DNA of 64,000 nucleotides, taken from positions 33,378,231-33,442,230 of the forward strand of contig NC_080420.1 in the NCBI RefSeq assembly GCF_029873635.1, read 5' to 3'. The position numbers and the translations under genes are program-made. A model generated the notes under the pieces. The model did no database searches. It had not been told where the DNA came from and saw only the letters and a list, made by a program, of their open reading frames with translations. Of this stretch, positions 42,491 to 55,844 are shown in pieces; position 1 is the first letter of the stretch, and every line of letters begins with the position of its first letter. The stretch comes from Malania oleifera (Eukaryota; Streptophyta; Magnoliopsida; Santalales; Ximeniaceae).

Positions 42491-44566
42491 CCCTTCTCTT
42501 TTGTCTATTTCTATTAGTATTTTCACTCCCTCTTCACCTTTTTCTCTTCTCTATTTCTATCAGTATTCTCACTCCGTCTTTTTACTCTTCTTTATGGCTT
42601 TTGCAGGTTCAATTCGGGGGAAAGACGAGCGAAAAGGTTTAGACCCGAATCTTTAGAGATATAAAGTTTTTATTTTTATTTTTATTTTTTTGCCTCCCCT
42701 ATTATTCTTCTAATTGGTTGAGTTTTCTGCTACTCTTTCTTTTGTTGTGTTTTTTGTTGTGTTCATCAGGATTTTCAGGCCTTTTCTTAGGAACCAAACA
42801 GGCTCCCATGCTTGACCGGGTTTGGGTCAAATTAGGGGCAGGGTTAGGTTTGGGTTATGGTTGGGCTTGAGTTAGGATGGTTGGTCCTGACAAAGGGTTA
42901 GGTTTGGGCTTGTGGGATTAGGGTCGTTGGGAATTGGGCTTTTAAAAGGACTCTAGGCCTTGGGTTTTAAAAATAGTTTTGAGGGGTTGATATTAAAAAA
43001 AAAAAAGTTCTTTTAAGAGGACTCTGGGCCTTGGGTTTTAAAAATAGGTTAAGGGTTTTTGAAAGAAAAAAAATGGGTTTTTTTATAAAAAAAAAAAAAA
43101 AAGTCAGAAGACTTGGGTTGAGGCTTTTTTTTTTTTAAATGGATCTGAGCCTCATTTTAAAACTGGTATTGGGCTGGATTTTTTAAAATGGGTTTGGGGC
43201 CTTTTTTAAAATGTTGGCTTGGATTGGAGCTTTTAAAATGGTTATGAGCTATGGGCCCAAATGGACTTTGTGTTTCTTAACAAAAAAAAAAAAGAAAAGG
43301 TTAGGCCTTTAATAAAAGTATGCTATGAAAATCAGGTAACACATGGATGTGAAATTGATTCTAACTACAAGCCTTCAACTCCTTCGGTCTTCTTGTCCAG
43401 AGTCAGTCCTCAAATTATTCTTCTTTGATTCCAGCCTCTACTTTTACCTTCCACTTCTGATTCCTAGTCCCGAGAGCCTTTCTGGCCGAATGGGATCCTT
43501 TGTTCTTCAGTCCTCTAGCAATCTGAACCTTTAGTTGGCTCTGGAAGGACTCAATCTGCCCTTCTCTCAATCAATATTCCTCACTCTACTCTCTCAATAT
43601 GTGTGTGTCTCTTCTAGAGGCACCGAATGTCGGTGTGTATGGCCTCTCAATTGTCTCTTGTGTGTCTCTTAATTGCCTTCCATTGTGTGTCTATCCCTCT
43701 TGTAGAAGCCTTTATTTATAGGTTTAGAAGTTTGGCCCTCATTAAATCCAAATCAAACAATTTAGGAAGTAGATCTACCCTTCCCTATTGCCGATTTACA
43801 AATTACCTGCCTTTCCATGCGCGTGCTTTCCTATTTGCAGAGAGTTTCCATCATAGGTTCAACTGGATGTTTGTTGTCAATTTCCTTCCATATAGGCCTC
43901 GAGCATATTAGCCCAATTAGGGAGCAAATCAATCCTTTCTATTATGGATCAGTCAATTTGAGAAACAAATCATCCTGTTTTTATTGCAAAATCAAATAAG
44001 TTAAGAAATAAATCCCCCACTTTTATTACTAATTTTCCTCTAACCCTTCTCTTCGTGCGCGTATGCAGGTGCTAGCATGGACCATCGGATATTCCAACAT
44101 ATTCTCTATGTATTTTTTTTCCTTTTTATATCACTATATTTATTTCAATTTTTTTTAAATTTTTGTTGTATCTGTACTTTCTTTTGTATTTAGTGTATTT
44201 TTTTTTTGTATTTTATTTTGTATTCCTTCTCGTATTCTCTGTTGTATTTGTATAAAAAAAAGTATACAATTTTGTTAAATTAGGCCCCTGACAAAATGGG
44301 GTGTCTACAGTTGTCACTCTTTATAGGTTTGTTGTTTAAGATAACAAGAAGATTAGTCTTTTGTCATCTTTCAGTAACAAATTTATAAAGACAAAAGACA
44401 TAGATTTTGGACAGGACCTTATGTAACAAAAGAAAGAAAGAAAATGTGGATTTGCAAAGATGTGTGAAATTCTAGGTCAACTTGACAAACTTGAAGAACA
44501 AGGTAAAAAAACGACTGCTCAGATTTGGGAACTAAAGTGACATGCCCTTAAGCCAATCAGAACAAT

Positions 44567-44992
44567 TTGAATGTGACTATTCAGATTTGAGACCTCTTGC
44601 CACGTGCCTGCGAAATAGACATGACAACTTGAATGTGACCACTTGACTTAACAAGATAGGCAACGCAACTTGAATGAGACTACTTGAGTCAACGAGATAA
44701 TTAGTACAACTTGAATGTGACTACTTGAGTCAATGAGATAGTTAGTACAACTTGAATGTGAATATTTGGATAAATAACCCGAGCAACTTGAATTTGTTAG
44801 TGGTTAGTACAAATTGAAATGTGACTATTTGGAGAAGTAGTCAAGGCAAGTTGAATGTGTTAGTGGTTAGTACAACTTGAATGTGACTATTTAGCGAAAT
44901 AGGCAGAACAACTTAAATGAGGCTACTCGAATTAACGAGATAGTCATGATGAATTGAAGGCGACTATTCGAATGAACGAGATAGTCTGAACA
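44567..44992 (-). repeat. 41-bp tandem array in the Tat/Ogre 3' UTR, left part
   Basis: About ten diverged units share AACTTGAATGTGACTA, a CGAATGAACGAG-like block and ATAGTC. Units near LTR D keep a 40-42-bp period; the leftmost ones are more diverged. The array continues at 47222. Confidence 0.8.
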
Positions 44993-44997
44993 ACTTG

Positions 44998-47221
44998 TGA
45001 AAAGTAAGGTGTACTCCCAAGAGGGGGGTGAATTGGCTTTTAAATTTTTCTTTGTAAACTCTTTAGTTAAGTACAATCCTTCTTCAATTCAAATTGATTG
45101 CAATCACCTTCTTTAATCAGCAATACAATTCTTATCAACCACCTTATTTATATCAACCAAAAATATGATGTTTTCTTATTCAGCTTTTTAAATTTCAACA
45201 GATAAAAAATCAGATCAGATTTATATATCAAGAACAATATGAATTTCATAAAATTATGTTTAAGTGTCCTTGTAATTTTTTTCAATAGAATGATTTATTG
45301 CACAAGATTAAACTCAGTCTTAATACTCAGCACGTCAGAATTTGAATCCAACACTTCAATACATAACCAAATTTCAGAATCAATAATTCTTCTCAGTTAT
45401 GAACAATGATAGCTTTAATATATAACTTCAATACGTCAATCTCAAGTGTTCTTGCAAAATAAATGAAGCAATCATACAAGTTTTATATCAATCGTGCTTT
45501 CAACAATTTCAGCTTTCAAGGCTTTAATAGAAATTTTAATCCAATCACTTCAAATAAAGTAATATTAATTAAAAATCAAGTATATCCAACAATCAATCCA
45601 AGTTTAGTTTTTTATGATGTTTAAGATCAGCTTTGTAAATTCTGAGTACCAATATAAGATAGATTGAAAAATCTCAAAACCTTCTAGATTCAAAATCAGA
45701 TTTTATTCCTTGAAATATAATTTCAAAGATTTGACTTAATAAAGCTTGAAACTTTCCTTTAATTAGCTGAGTAGGATTAACTTCAGCAGTGAAATAAAGA
45801 ATAGAATATTAACTTTGAACTTGTTAACCCAATCAATGATCACCAATAGGTTCTTAAATTTCTGATATAAAACAAAATCAGTAACTTCAGTAACTTCCAA
45901 AATTCAGCAAGTAATTAATGATCATACACACAGGTTATATGCTTGCAGTAAATTAAAGGAGAGCAGTGAGAAGAGCTAAAACCGTATTTTTAGAAGGTTC
46001 AGCCAGCGGCCTACGTCCTTGCCCCAAGCAACCACTGCGAGGATTTTCCTTTCCAACTTATTTCTAGGCAAAGTTACAACCTCTCCATATTAGGTGGAGA
46101 TCCCTCTCTAACAAGAATACCCCTTCTTGTTAGCCAATGATCCAACAACCTTGAATCATTAAACAATAACAAGAGAAACAAGAAACAATCTTGTGTACAA
46201 GTAGAACTCTTAACAAGAGCATATTAGTACAGTTGAATATCAATATACTAAATCAATAATCAATATAGAAAGATGAAGCTCAGATGATTGTTACCTAAAT
46301 TCTAATTTAATTTTGAATTTCTTAATATAAAATAATTAGAAAAATCGTGGCTTTGTCAGCAATAGCACAACAATGCTTCAGCAGAATTTTAGCAATAGTA
46401 TTTTAAAATTTCAATTCGTATGCGCTTGCTAGTTGTAATTACTTCATGCGAATAACCTGTATTTATAGAGTAATAAAGTAAATTTTCATGTTTCCCAAGT
46501 TACTTAGCGTATTTCCCAAGTTTTCCGAAATTTTGGGAGCCAAGCAATCAAATTTGGAAACTTTCCCTTGCTATTATAAATTTAAAATCGCAGAAGTCAA
46601 TCGACTGAAATATCGGGGTCAGTCGCCTGTGCCTTTTAAGTACAGTGTATTTTCAAACACAGAATGGGGTTGGTTACCTGATCCTAAGAGGTCAGTTGCC
46701 TGATTCTATTCTGTCTGTTTAATTTTCATCAACATAAAATGTCAGTCGCCTGATCATGCAAAACATGTGCTTTTACAAACTTTGTTTCCAAAACTCTTTT
46801 TAGCTTTTATACTTGTCATATTGATTTGAGACTTTTGAAAATATTTTCCAATATTTTCAAACATAGGTCTCTAAGTCATATTAATTCCTAAGAGTTTCAT
46901 GCATCAATATTGAATTGTTTGAAGTATTTACATGAGACTTCTTAAGGACTATGACTTTCTAATCACTAAGTCTTCATGTATTTGATTTTCTCTCAATGTC
47001 TTCATGTATTTTCTTTGACTTCCTTCATAACTCATTGACTTAAGTACGTACTTTATCAAGTTCTTCTAGCTTTATGTATAAGATTTCAATAGAATTTTCA
47101 AGCACTTGATCTTGATCATTTATCAACACACTTGAGTCCTGAAACTTCACTTAACCAAATATGTTACGTCCATTTGATTTGTTATCATCAAAATAAGATT
47201 CTAAGCCTTGTGAGGCCAACA
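44998..47221 (-). mobile_element. Solo LTR D (SIRE-like copia family)
   Basis: 2224 bp, from TGAAAAGTAAGGTGTACTCCC to GGCCAACA, with ACTTG (44993-44997) and ACTTA (47222-47226) as flanks. A minus-strand TATAAATA lies at 46467-46460. No MSA motif is visible at the expected place. Palindromes of the CAGTCGCCTG and CAATCGACTG type lie at 46590-46760. Its target is the AACTTG of a 41-bp repeat unit; removing it restores the 41-bp period. Confidence 0.82.
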
Positions 47222-47513
47222 ACTTAAGTGAAGCTACTCGAAGGAATGAGATATCTAGAGCAACTTGAATGGGACTACTTAAACGAACGATATAGTTATA
47301 GCAACTTGAATATGACTACTCGAATGAACGAGATAGTCAGAATAACTTAAAAGTGACTATTCGAATGAACGAGAAAGTCATAGCAACTTGAAAGTGACCA
47401 CTCGAATGAATGAGATAGTAAGAATAACTTGAAAGTAACTACTCGAATGAGCGAGATATTCAAAGCAACTTGAAAGTGACGACTCGAGTTAACGAGACAG
47501 TAAAGATAAATTG
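47222..47513 (-). repeat. 41-bp tandem array, right part
   Basis: Seven units with AACTT at 47221, 47262, 47303, 47344, 47385, 47426 and 47467, an exact 41-bp period. More diverged units with a longer period continue to about 47700. Confidence 0.88.
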
Positions 47514-47700
47514 AAGGTTCTTACTTGGATCTTGGGGACTAAAGCCCAAAATATCTAAAGAAGATAGAGCAATTTGGAGGTAATTACTTGAATCTTAGGG
47601 ACTAATGCCCCAACGTTCGAAAAAACAATCTAGAAAGAACTACTTTGATTTGATAAATGACGCCCCATGCCCAAAGAACTACTGGGATTTGAGAATTGAT

Positions 47701-49819
47701 GCCCTCATACCCAATGTAGAACACAAATTGTTTTAATTCATGGAAGACAATGAATTGACTGAATTGGAACGAGAATGCATACTATACAAAATTTATGTAA
47801 GAAAACTGGTATGTTATAAACATAATATGATGACATGTATGTATGTTGTTTCCTATCATTTCTGATGCTATGCATACAATGCATGACAATGCTCAACTTT
47901 CCCTTTTCAGGGGTGCTTGAGAACCTTATGCCTATCCAATCGGTAGAAAAAACTCTAAAACCCAACTTTGTCGTATCCCTAATTTCACTTAATATATTTC
48001 AGACTACGACTCTATTTTGCCATTGATGCCCTAGTTCACGAAACAATAATCCCATGCAGAAAACATCAACTGTATTTCTTGATGTGAATGCCTCTGGATT
48101 TTGTTGCCCAAAACTTAGCATATCATTTGCCCTAAGCTATCCTGAAAATATTGAAATGTTTCACTGAATTTCCATGACAATGGCATTTTTTTTAGGGACT
48201 GCACTTTTAATGCTTAAAACATTTTGAAAATATATGAATAAATATGCAATCAAATAACACAGACTCATTTAAGGATGGAAACAAAATGCATAAACCTTTC
48301 CATTTACCTGGTTTCAGTGCTTTGTTTAATAGGAAGTGGTTTTACCAGTATTTCGACGCCGTGTAGCTTCCACGTTAACTTAGAAAACAAATCAAAGGGC
48401 AATCACCTCGAGATTTTCCTTCTTCTTGATGAGTCTGACTTGCTTTCTTTTAAGCATGACTGATTTTTTTCTCATCTATTGTACCCATTTCTATATTATT
48501 CTGTTCTAAATCTGATGTCAACCTCCAATGATGTTTTCTTAATTCGAGTCCTGCAACCCCAATTCAGCCCTTTCATCCTGAATCATGGTAAGTGTCTTAT
48601 TGGGTATTTTAATTTGTGTTCTGATCTCAGAGTGGAATTTAAGACACGAGATGAAACATGGGCTGAGGATATGGGTCTTTTAGAAGAAAAGGGAAACTAA
48701 GGCTCCCTATAAATATTGACCAAACTTGTTATTTAAACAAGTTGCCTACGTACCTTATTAGGATTAGGTCATAGTTCAGACTCTCAATGAGCCTAACAAT
48801 TCATTTGAGACGGTGATATATACCCATTAGGCCATGACTTTCATTTGGACCGTAATGTAAGCTGGGGGTGTAGGCTAAAGAAGAAAGAGATTTAATAAGG
48901 CTTGAAATTATGAATTTTATCATTGGTTGAGGATCACTTATGGAGTATGCCCCTTGATTATTATTTTATATTATTTTATTTTTTCTCTTTTTCGTATGTC
49001 CCCCTTTTTACTCTATCTTCTGCTTCTTTTTTTTTTTTTTTAGGGGAGCTTAGTTCATTCATCCTTTTGGATTCTTCTTGGGGCTTCTTCTTGGAATTGC
49101 CCCAGTGCGGGGGCTACCCTTTGATGGTGTATTCAGGAAAAAAAGTTTTCAAGCTCAACGGGGTTATCAAGGAATTTATCCTTTGGTTCTTTTCTTGGGT
49201 AGTGGAAAGATGGTCTACCATCCTCTTGGTAGTAATCATCATCTCAAATGAATTGCCAAACACTAGGGGACTAAAACCCGGGGTTAAATTTGTGGAAAAC
49301 TAACTTCAAGAAAAAGTTGGCTTGACGTTGGGTTCCAAGTGGGTTACTGAGTGGTATTATTAATGTATTATTTGGTTTTTTTTTTTGATACACTGGTTAA
49401 CCAAAGATGACCACCCATCATTTTATCAGAATATACTCATAATTACCATAAGATACTAACCACAACTTTGGAATAAAAAGTGAAGAAATTTTATTAATCT
49501 CATCAAAAGGTACGTAATACATCAAGCAAAATATCTTTTTATAGCATCGAAATTGATTGGGTGTAGTAGATCATTTCCATCCATATCAGCTAACATTAAT
49601 GCTTCTCCTAAAAAAAGCTTTCTTCACGACATAAGGTCTTTCATAATTTGGGGTCCATTTTCTTTGGGGATCACTGTGGATTGGAAAAAGCTTTTTCAAG
49701 ACCAAATCACCTTCTTGGAATCACCGAGGGCGTACCCTTTTGTTGAAAGCTCTCACCCTCCTTTGATAAAGTTGTCTGTGGACCAAAGCAGTCAATCTTT
49801 TCTCTTCAATAAGATCCAA
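47701..49819 (-). other. Tat/Ogre 3' region, no domain recognised
   Basis: Between the array and the integrase remnant. A short T run (49027-49041) and small frames such as 48923-49303 show no family motif. It is probably untranslated element sequence. Confidence 0.4.
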
Positions 49820-50290
49820 CTAGTCATACTTTGATTTTACCCACTCCACCTTTTCTAATTCTACTTCATTCAAGCCCCGTAAGGATGGTATCTCGACCTC
49901 AATTGGAACGACTGCCTCCATTTCATTAAATAGAGAATAAAGGGCGGCCCTAGTAGAAGTACGAATTGTTGTCCTATAGGCCAAAAAAGCAAAAGGCATC
50001 TTTTCATGCCAGACTCTATAAGTGTCTGTCATCTTTTCCAAGATTTTTTTTTATATTCTTATTGGTTGCTTCCACTACTCTATTCATTTGAGGCCAGTAA
50101 GGTGCTGAGTTGTGATGTCGAATTTGGTCCAACCATATCCATGCCCCGTGCTAAAAAGGTCCACAATTTGGATAACACATGGAGTTGAACTGGTGGGGCC
50201 TACGTACAATCCCTGTAAATATGACATTTGTGGCATTTCCATGCCTAGGTTATACAATCCCTTTTCATGGTCATCCAATATTATCCACAT
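49820..50290 (-). pseudogene. Tat/Ogre integrase remnant with core deleted
   Basis: The C-terminal part is clear (WHEKMPFAFLAYRTTIRTST, MEAVVPIEVEIPSL). Upstream, CHKCHIYRDC and a GMDM block represent the zinc finger and start of the core. The text then jumps at about 50117 to WPQMNRVVEATNKN, so the stretch with the first two catalytic Asp residues is missing. The Glu of the triad is kept. Confidence 0.8.
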
Positions 50291-51324
50291 CTTAGAATTT
50301 TTTGAGCCAACGAATGTCCACCAGCATGTTTAGCACAAACCCCCTCATGGACTTCGCGCATAATTTTTTGTGCCTTTTTGATTCAACACAACGTAAAAGT
50401 TTCATATTATGGTTTCTTTTATAAAGCACATCTTCGTCCAAGAAAAATCCCATGGCTAACCTCCGGAAGGTCCTTTGGTCATTTTTTGAGGCCTCTATGG
50501 GATATTCCTGCTTCTGAATGTATTTCTTTATATCGTGGAAACAAGGTTTCCTATCAATCTATTTTTCCACTACACAGTATATAGGCTCCTTCTGTATCCT
50601 TATATGAATTGGTTTGATCTCTATCTCGAGTTCTACTTTGAATAATGCTACTAATGTTACCAAGGCATCAGGAATCTGATTATTCTTTCTAGGCTAGTGA
50701 TGAAACTCAATGTTGTCGAATTCTTTCACCATCTCAAGGATGAATTGTTGATAAGAGATTAGCTTAGCATCTCTGGTTTCCCCTTCTCCTTTCAGTTGGT
50801 ATATTACCAGAGTTGAATCCCATTTAAATGTAAACTTCTTAACCCCTTGTCAAGTGCTGCTTGCAAGCCTAAGAAATACGCCTTATATTATTCCACATTA
50901 TTGGTACATGGGAATGAGAGCTTTGTTGTAACCAGAAAATACTTATCTTCAGGTGATATCAACACAACTCCTATTCCATATCCCTAAAAATTCGATGCTC
51001 CATCAAACAGCATGTTCCATCCATCTTGCCCTTCTTCAAATTGCCCCACCACATCAATATCCTCATTTGGAAAATCAAATTCCATTGGCTAGTAATCATC
51101 AACAACCTTATCCGTTAGGTATTCTGTCATTGTGCTTCCCTTTATGGCCTCCCTTGTAACATAGACTATATCATATTATATAAGCAACATTTGTCATCTA
51201 GTCACCTGGCTGGTTACGCTGGTTTTTCAAAAACATATTTGGTCGAATCTATCTTGGAGATTAACCAAGTGGTACAATACATAGTATATTGCCTTAATCT
51301 GTTGACAGCCCATACCAAGGCGCA

Positions 51325-52250
51325 CTAGGTTTTCTCCAAATATGAGTACTTTGCTTCATATTTTGTAAACTTCTTACTCAGATAGTAGATAGCCTGCTCT
51401 TTTCTTCCCGATGCATTGTTTTGTCCCAACACGCATCCTATCAAGTTTTTTAAAACTGCCAAGTACAAAATAAGTGGGTTCTCAAGTACTGGGGGAACTA
51501 ACACAGGCAGATTCAAAAGATATCTTTTGATGTTTTAGAAGGCCTATTGGCATTCCTCATTCCATTTTTTGGGGCTATTCTTTCTCAAAAGCTTGAAGAT
51601 AGGCTCCCATGTGGTTGTCAACTGAGAAATGAAATGAGCAATGTAATTTAGTTTTCCCAGAAAACTCTTGACCTCCTTCTCTGTCGGAGGGACTGGAATT
51701 TCTCGAATAGCTTTTATCTTTTCAAGATTAACCTTAATACCTCTTTTACTCACCATGAATCCCAACAATTTCCCTAAAGTAGTACCAAATGTGCACTTTT
51801 CTGGATTTATCTTGAGTTGACATTTTCTCAACCTATTGAATAACTTCCTTAAATTCACTGTGTGATCCTCCTTATCTCAGGATTTAATAATCATATCATT
51901 CACATATACCTCCATTTCTTCATGCATCATGTCATGGAAAAATGTTACCATGGCTCGCTGATATGTTGCCCCTACATTCTTTAACCCAAATGGCATACCT
52001 TATAACAAAAGGTTCCCCATAGGGTAATGAACGCCATTTTTTCTTTATCTTTAGGTGTCATCTTAATTTGATTGTATCTCGAGAAACCATCCATAAAATA
52101 AAATACCGAATGCCCTATAGTATTATGAACCAGAACATCTATATATGGAAACGGGAAATTATCCTTTGGCCAGACCTTGTTTAGATCTTTATAATCTGCA
52201 CACAACTTGACCTTCCCATTTTTCTTTATTATAGGTACAAGATTAGCCAT
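51325..52250 (-). pseudogene. Tat/Ogre reverse transcriptase and RNase H remnant
   Basis: RT fingers and palm at 51981-52250 (KKNGKVKLCADYKDLNK, FMDGFSRYNQIKM), the thumb at 51544-51858 (INPEKCTFG, KSFLGKLNYIAHFI) and RNase H at 51325-51516 (YYLSKKFTKYEAKYS). The catalytic YVDD reads YVND (near 51890-51907), so the enzyme would be dead apart from its stops. Confidence 0.85.
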
Positions 52251-52569
52251 CCATTTGAGATATTTAGCTACTTTCGAAAATTTGACCTCAAACTATTTCC
52301 TAACCTCTTCTTTGATTTTTAATAATATTTTAGGCCTCATTCTTCTTAACTTCTAATTTACGGCTTTGCTGTCTGGATAAGTGGGTATCTTATGTGTTAA
52401 TAAATCCGTGTTCAACCCAAGCATGTCCTGGTATGACCATACAAACACATCAATGTATTCTTGCAAAGGTTAATCATTTAATTTTTTTCCCCTGTCTGTC
52501 AATAATGCCCCAATTTTTACTTGTTTTGGTTCCTCTTTGGCTCCCAAGTTAGTTAAAGTGGGATCCTTA

Positions 52570-54773
52570 CTAGAAACTGCCTATTTTTTCTTCCAATTCC
52601 ATCATTCTTTGCATTTCAAGAGGTATATCTACTTCCTCTATTTTTGTCCTATTGACCGAATTCTCAAAGTCAATCTCCACTCCAAGATATTTTACATTGG
52701 TAAAGCTATTTCCTGTATTTCTGCATAAAACACAAGAAAACCAGACAAGATTTGGAAAAAGTAACCAAAAAAAAAAATGCAACGAGATGTAACTGAAATG
52801 CACTTTTATTTTATTAAATTACAAAAATGGTTTAAATAGAATGAGGTTTCGTCCTCTTATTTAAGAAAAACAAAAGAAACTTATAATCATTTCAGAATTA
52901 AATTGTATTCGCCATTATCGGGTACTCGAACTCATGCTAATTTTTGAGCTATGTTTCTGCCGAGGCGAGATAAACCCAACTTTCCATGCCTTCTTCGATG
53001 TCGGATGGACCCACCATAGAAATGTTGATGTAGGATGGGGTAGGGTGACCTAGTCCTATGAGTTTCAACCCTCAGTCAACGCATACATAATAAACACTTT
53101 AAACTGAGAATTTAATCAACCAAACTTACAATAAATAAATCATGTTTTATCACACATGTACAAGGATTTTGAAAAGGTATATAATTTGATTCAAAATCCA
53201 ATCTCAAAGGTTCTTTCACAAGGAATCAAGTAATATGCTATGAAGATGTTATTCAATCATTCAAGAATATAAGTCTATGTTGTCACAATAATATTCCCAT
53301 AATTGACAAGAAAATAAATGTATCAATGCTAAAAATTTAAAGTTCTGGGTGTCTTCAGTCAACTGTGGATCAGGGTCAATCGCCTATAGAATTCTAAAAC
53401 AAATTTCTAGAGTGGCAATGTTGGGTTAGTCAACTGATGTAAGAACCTCAGTCTACTATTTGAGATTTTTGGAAACCGGGAGCAGTAAAAGGGCAGTCAA
53501 CTGATCTTTCGAAGTTAGTCGCCTAATCTCTTACGGGTTTGAAAGATTAAGCTGGGATTCAAGGTTTTTGTTTAGCTGAGGCTTCTATATTTTTAAATAA
53601 GGCTTTATAAGCAAGTTAAGGGTTGTTTTAGAATAATATTACCTTGGAAAAAATGCTGGATAACTTGCGAATGATCACCACGAATCCGAATCATAACCAA
53701 GAAATCCTTGAATTAATATTTGAACAAGTGAAGGTGCTGCTGCTATTGTTTGTATGAAAATACGTGGGAAGCAAAGAGATGGTGAAGACGTGTTGGATAA
53801 GTAGTGGTCTCACACTACCTGATCTCTGAGGAGAACGAACGTAGCCTCTCGCCACTCAATCACAAATATCAGAACAAAGCTTAAAGCTTTAACAAAGACA
53901 AAGTCTTATAAATTTCAATAACAATACTTAGCTACTATTCCAGCTATTACAATGGAAATCTATAACTTAGAACAAGGATACAAGACATTGAATATCTCCA
54001 TAAGCATGGGGGACAGGGCATGGGGAAAACTAAAAATAATTAAACACTACACAACTTACTACACAATAACTTTCAAAATAATAAATACTCAACACAACTT
54101 GCTACATAGCACATGCAAGCAAGTTGTCTTGCAAGGCTGCTAATTAAATATAAACAAAGTCAAAAGGGAGGCCGAATCTATGTGGGGCCTAGAGGGGCCA
54201 TATGGGGCCCAATAGATTTTTGTGGGGCCTATAGGGGGTCTTGAGCTCGGAATTGCAAAGTCACAAACTTGGGTCTTCTTATGCTGAAAATCTTCAAGAT
54301 ACTTCCTTAGGTTCCTACAAAGGTTAGCAAAAGTTGTGGACATTCGGGGACCGTCCATGTGTTGCCATATCGGCAAATGACAAGGGTAATGGCTGTCGAT
54401 CCCTATCAAATGCTCAACTATTCCACTTCCTGACTTAACTGTTCTACAAACCCGACTCCTGTCCTATCATCCGAATTCATTACTCCCTCGCTTCGGAACA
54501 TTTTGGATAAAGTGGGGACCTTCATATTTTCTAAACCAGTTGCTTATCCTCTAAGGCGTGCCATTCTATTTTACTTCCTTTGTTCAATCGTCTTCTTACA
54601 CTTTGCATAAGTAGGAGCATAACAACATATCCCAGACTGAAGCCTTCTTATACCCTTGGTAATTGTATCGGAATTGGGATCCCTTGTAGGTTCTTGACCA
54701 AACCCTTTCCTGGGCTAAATTTTTATTGAATCATTTATGTTGCAACCATTTTAGCTACTGCCAATATCTAAGG
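52570..54773 (-). other. Spacer between protease and RT of the Tat/Ogre element
   Basis: 52570-52803 encodes a linker (KIEEVDIPLEMQRMMELEEK) that Ogre-like elements have before the RT. 52804-54773 has no domain. In Ogre elements an intron lies between protease and RT, so part may be that intron. 53345-53530 carries several CAGTCAACTG and TAGTCGCCTA palindromes like those of the SIRE-like LTRs and may be an LTR fragment; I could not find its ends. Confidence 0.4.
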
Positions 54774-55844
54774 TCAAGGGATCAATGAACCTTCAGATAT
54801 GTATGACATACTCACAACTTCAAAGGAACGGAATGAGGCATCAGGTACTTCTTCAGCCGCTTCTATATAAGGGGCTGTGAAAGGCTTTATTACCATAAAA
54901 TATGTTTCTCCATATACATAGATCAACTTTCCCTCTACCACGAACTTTACCCTTTGGTGTAGTCGAGAGGGCACAGCTCCAACCATATGCATCCATGGTC
55001 TTCCCATCAGGCAACTGTACGAAGATGATATGACCATGATTTAGAATGTAACATTGAAGATCACAGAGCCAATCTACATAGGTATTTCAATAATTCCCAT
55101 AGACTCTCTATGAGTACCATCGAAGGCCCTAACTATCAGACTACTTTGCTGCATGTATGAGATATCGATTGACAGTTCTTGTAATGTGGCCATAGGCATT
55201 ACATTCAGGGATGAGTCGTTGTCGATCAATACCATCGCAACCATTTGATCTTTGCATTTGGTGGAGATATGTACTGCTTTAATATGCCCTCATCCCTCGG
55301 GCAAAATCTCTTCATCGGTGAAGGTTATATAATTGGTTGCAGTGAGACTTCCAATTATATGATTGCAGTTTTCCACACTGATATCAGGTGGGATGTATGC
55401 CTCATTTATGACCTTAATAAGGTCTTCCCTGTAGGCTTCCGAGCTTAGATGCAAAGATAGCACATATATGTGAGTAGGCAATTTATTAAGCTCCTTTACC
55501 TCATTGTATTCACTCTATTTGATGATTTTAAAAGTTTTGCAGCATCCTTGTGGGAAACAAGCTCCTTGATCTCTTTTTCCTTTTTATCTTTCTCCTTCTA
55601 AGACTTCTCCAAGTTTTTGTGGGTATAGACTCTTCCGCTGTGGATTATTCTGCTGACACCAATAATATTGTTGGTGCTCTCCCTATCTGTGGCACTATTG
55701 TCTTTGACTTGGCATCCATATCTCCAAGGCACGGCTTTGTTACTTGGGTGCGGAAAATGACCTAGGACTTATATAGTGACTTTGGCGATTCCCCTGCTTA
55801 CATCTCCGAGGACTGGAGAACTCTTTTGGGTGCCTATAGGAATG
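54774..55844 (-). pseudogene. Tat/Ogre Gag-protease remnant
   Basis: Protease region: an active-site-like LIDNDSSLNV at about 55205-55234, where LIDNGSSLNV is expected, so Gly is Asp. Downstream are CLMGRPWMHMVGAVPS and HQRVKFVVEGKL (54774-55037), typical of this clade. 55290-55481 and the rest to 55844 are Gag-protease linker, with stops. LTR E is inserted at 55850. Confidence 0.72.

Larger units (their letters stand above)
41226..44307 (-). repeat. LTR of a Tat/Ogre-type Ty3/gypsy element
   Basis: On the minus strand it begins TGTAGACACCCCATTTTGTC at 44307 and ends just before GTGGCGACTTC, a match to the tRNA-Arg-type primer-binding site of Ogre/Tat elements, now split by LTR C. A purine-rich AAAGAGTGACAAC precedes it on the right. 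A minus-strand TATAAATA lies at 43720-43713. The plus strand carries its own promoter-like block (42037-42488). It is about 3.08 kb long and noncoding. The family call rests on the pol remnants to its right. Confidence 0.65.
44308..55844 (-). mobile_element. Body of a decayed Tat/Ogre-type Ty3/gypsy element
   Basis: On the minus strand: Gag-protease remnant (55844-54774), spacer (54773-52804), reverse transcriptase and RNase H (52250-51325), integrase remnant (50290-49820), long 3' untranslated region with a 41-bp tandem array (47513-44567), polypurine tract, then LTR (44307). Gypsy order RT-RH-INT, the VPSRLHQRVKF motif after protease and the repeat-rich 3' UTR all fit the Tat/Ogre clade. 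Both ends are disturbed: LTR D sits in the array and LTR E cuts the Gag side at 55850. No domain is intact. Confidence 0.75.

Noticed and set aside
42228-42656. Frames rich in Ser-Leu or Arg-Glu
   Set aside because: They read through the (CT)n tract in an LTR; no family features.
48923-49303. 126-aa frame with hydrophobic N-terminus
   Set aside because: Lies in a Tat/Ogre 3' region with a long T run; no motif, likely chance.
44308-55844. Endogenous pararetrovirus considered for the RT/RNase H region
   Set aside because: An integrase remnant, LTR, polypurine tract and Tat/Ogre motifs are present, which fit Ty3/gypsy; no viral movement-protein or coat-protein region seen.
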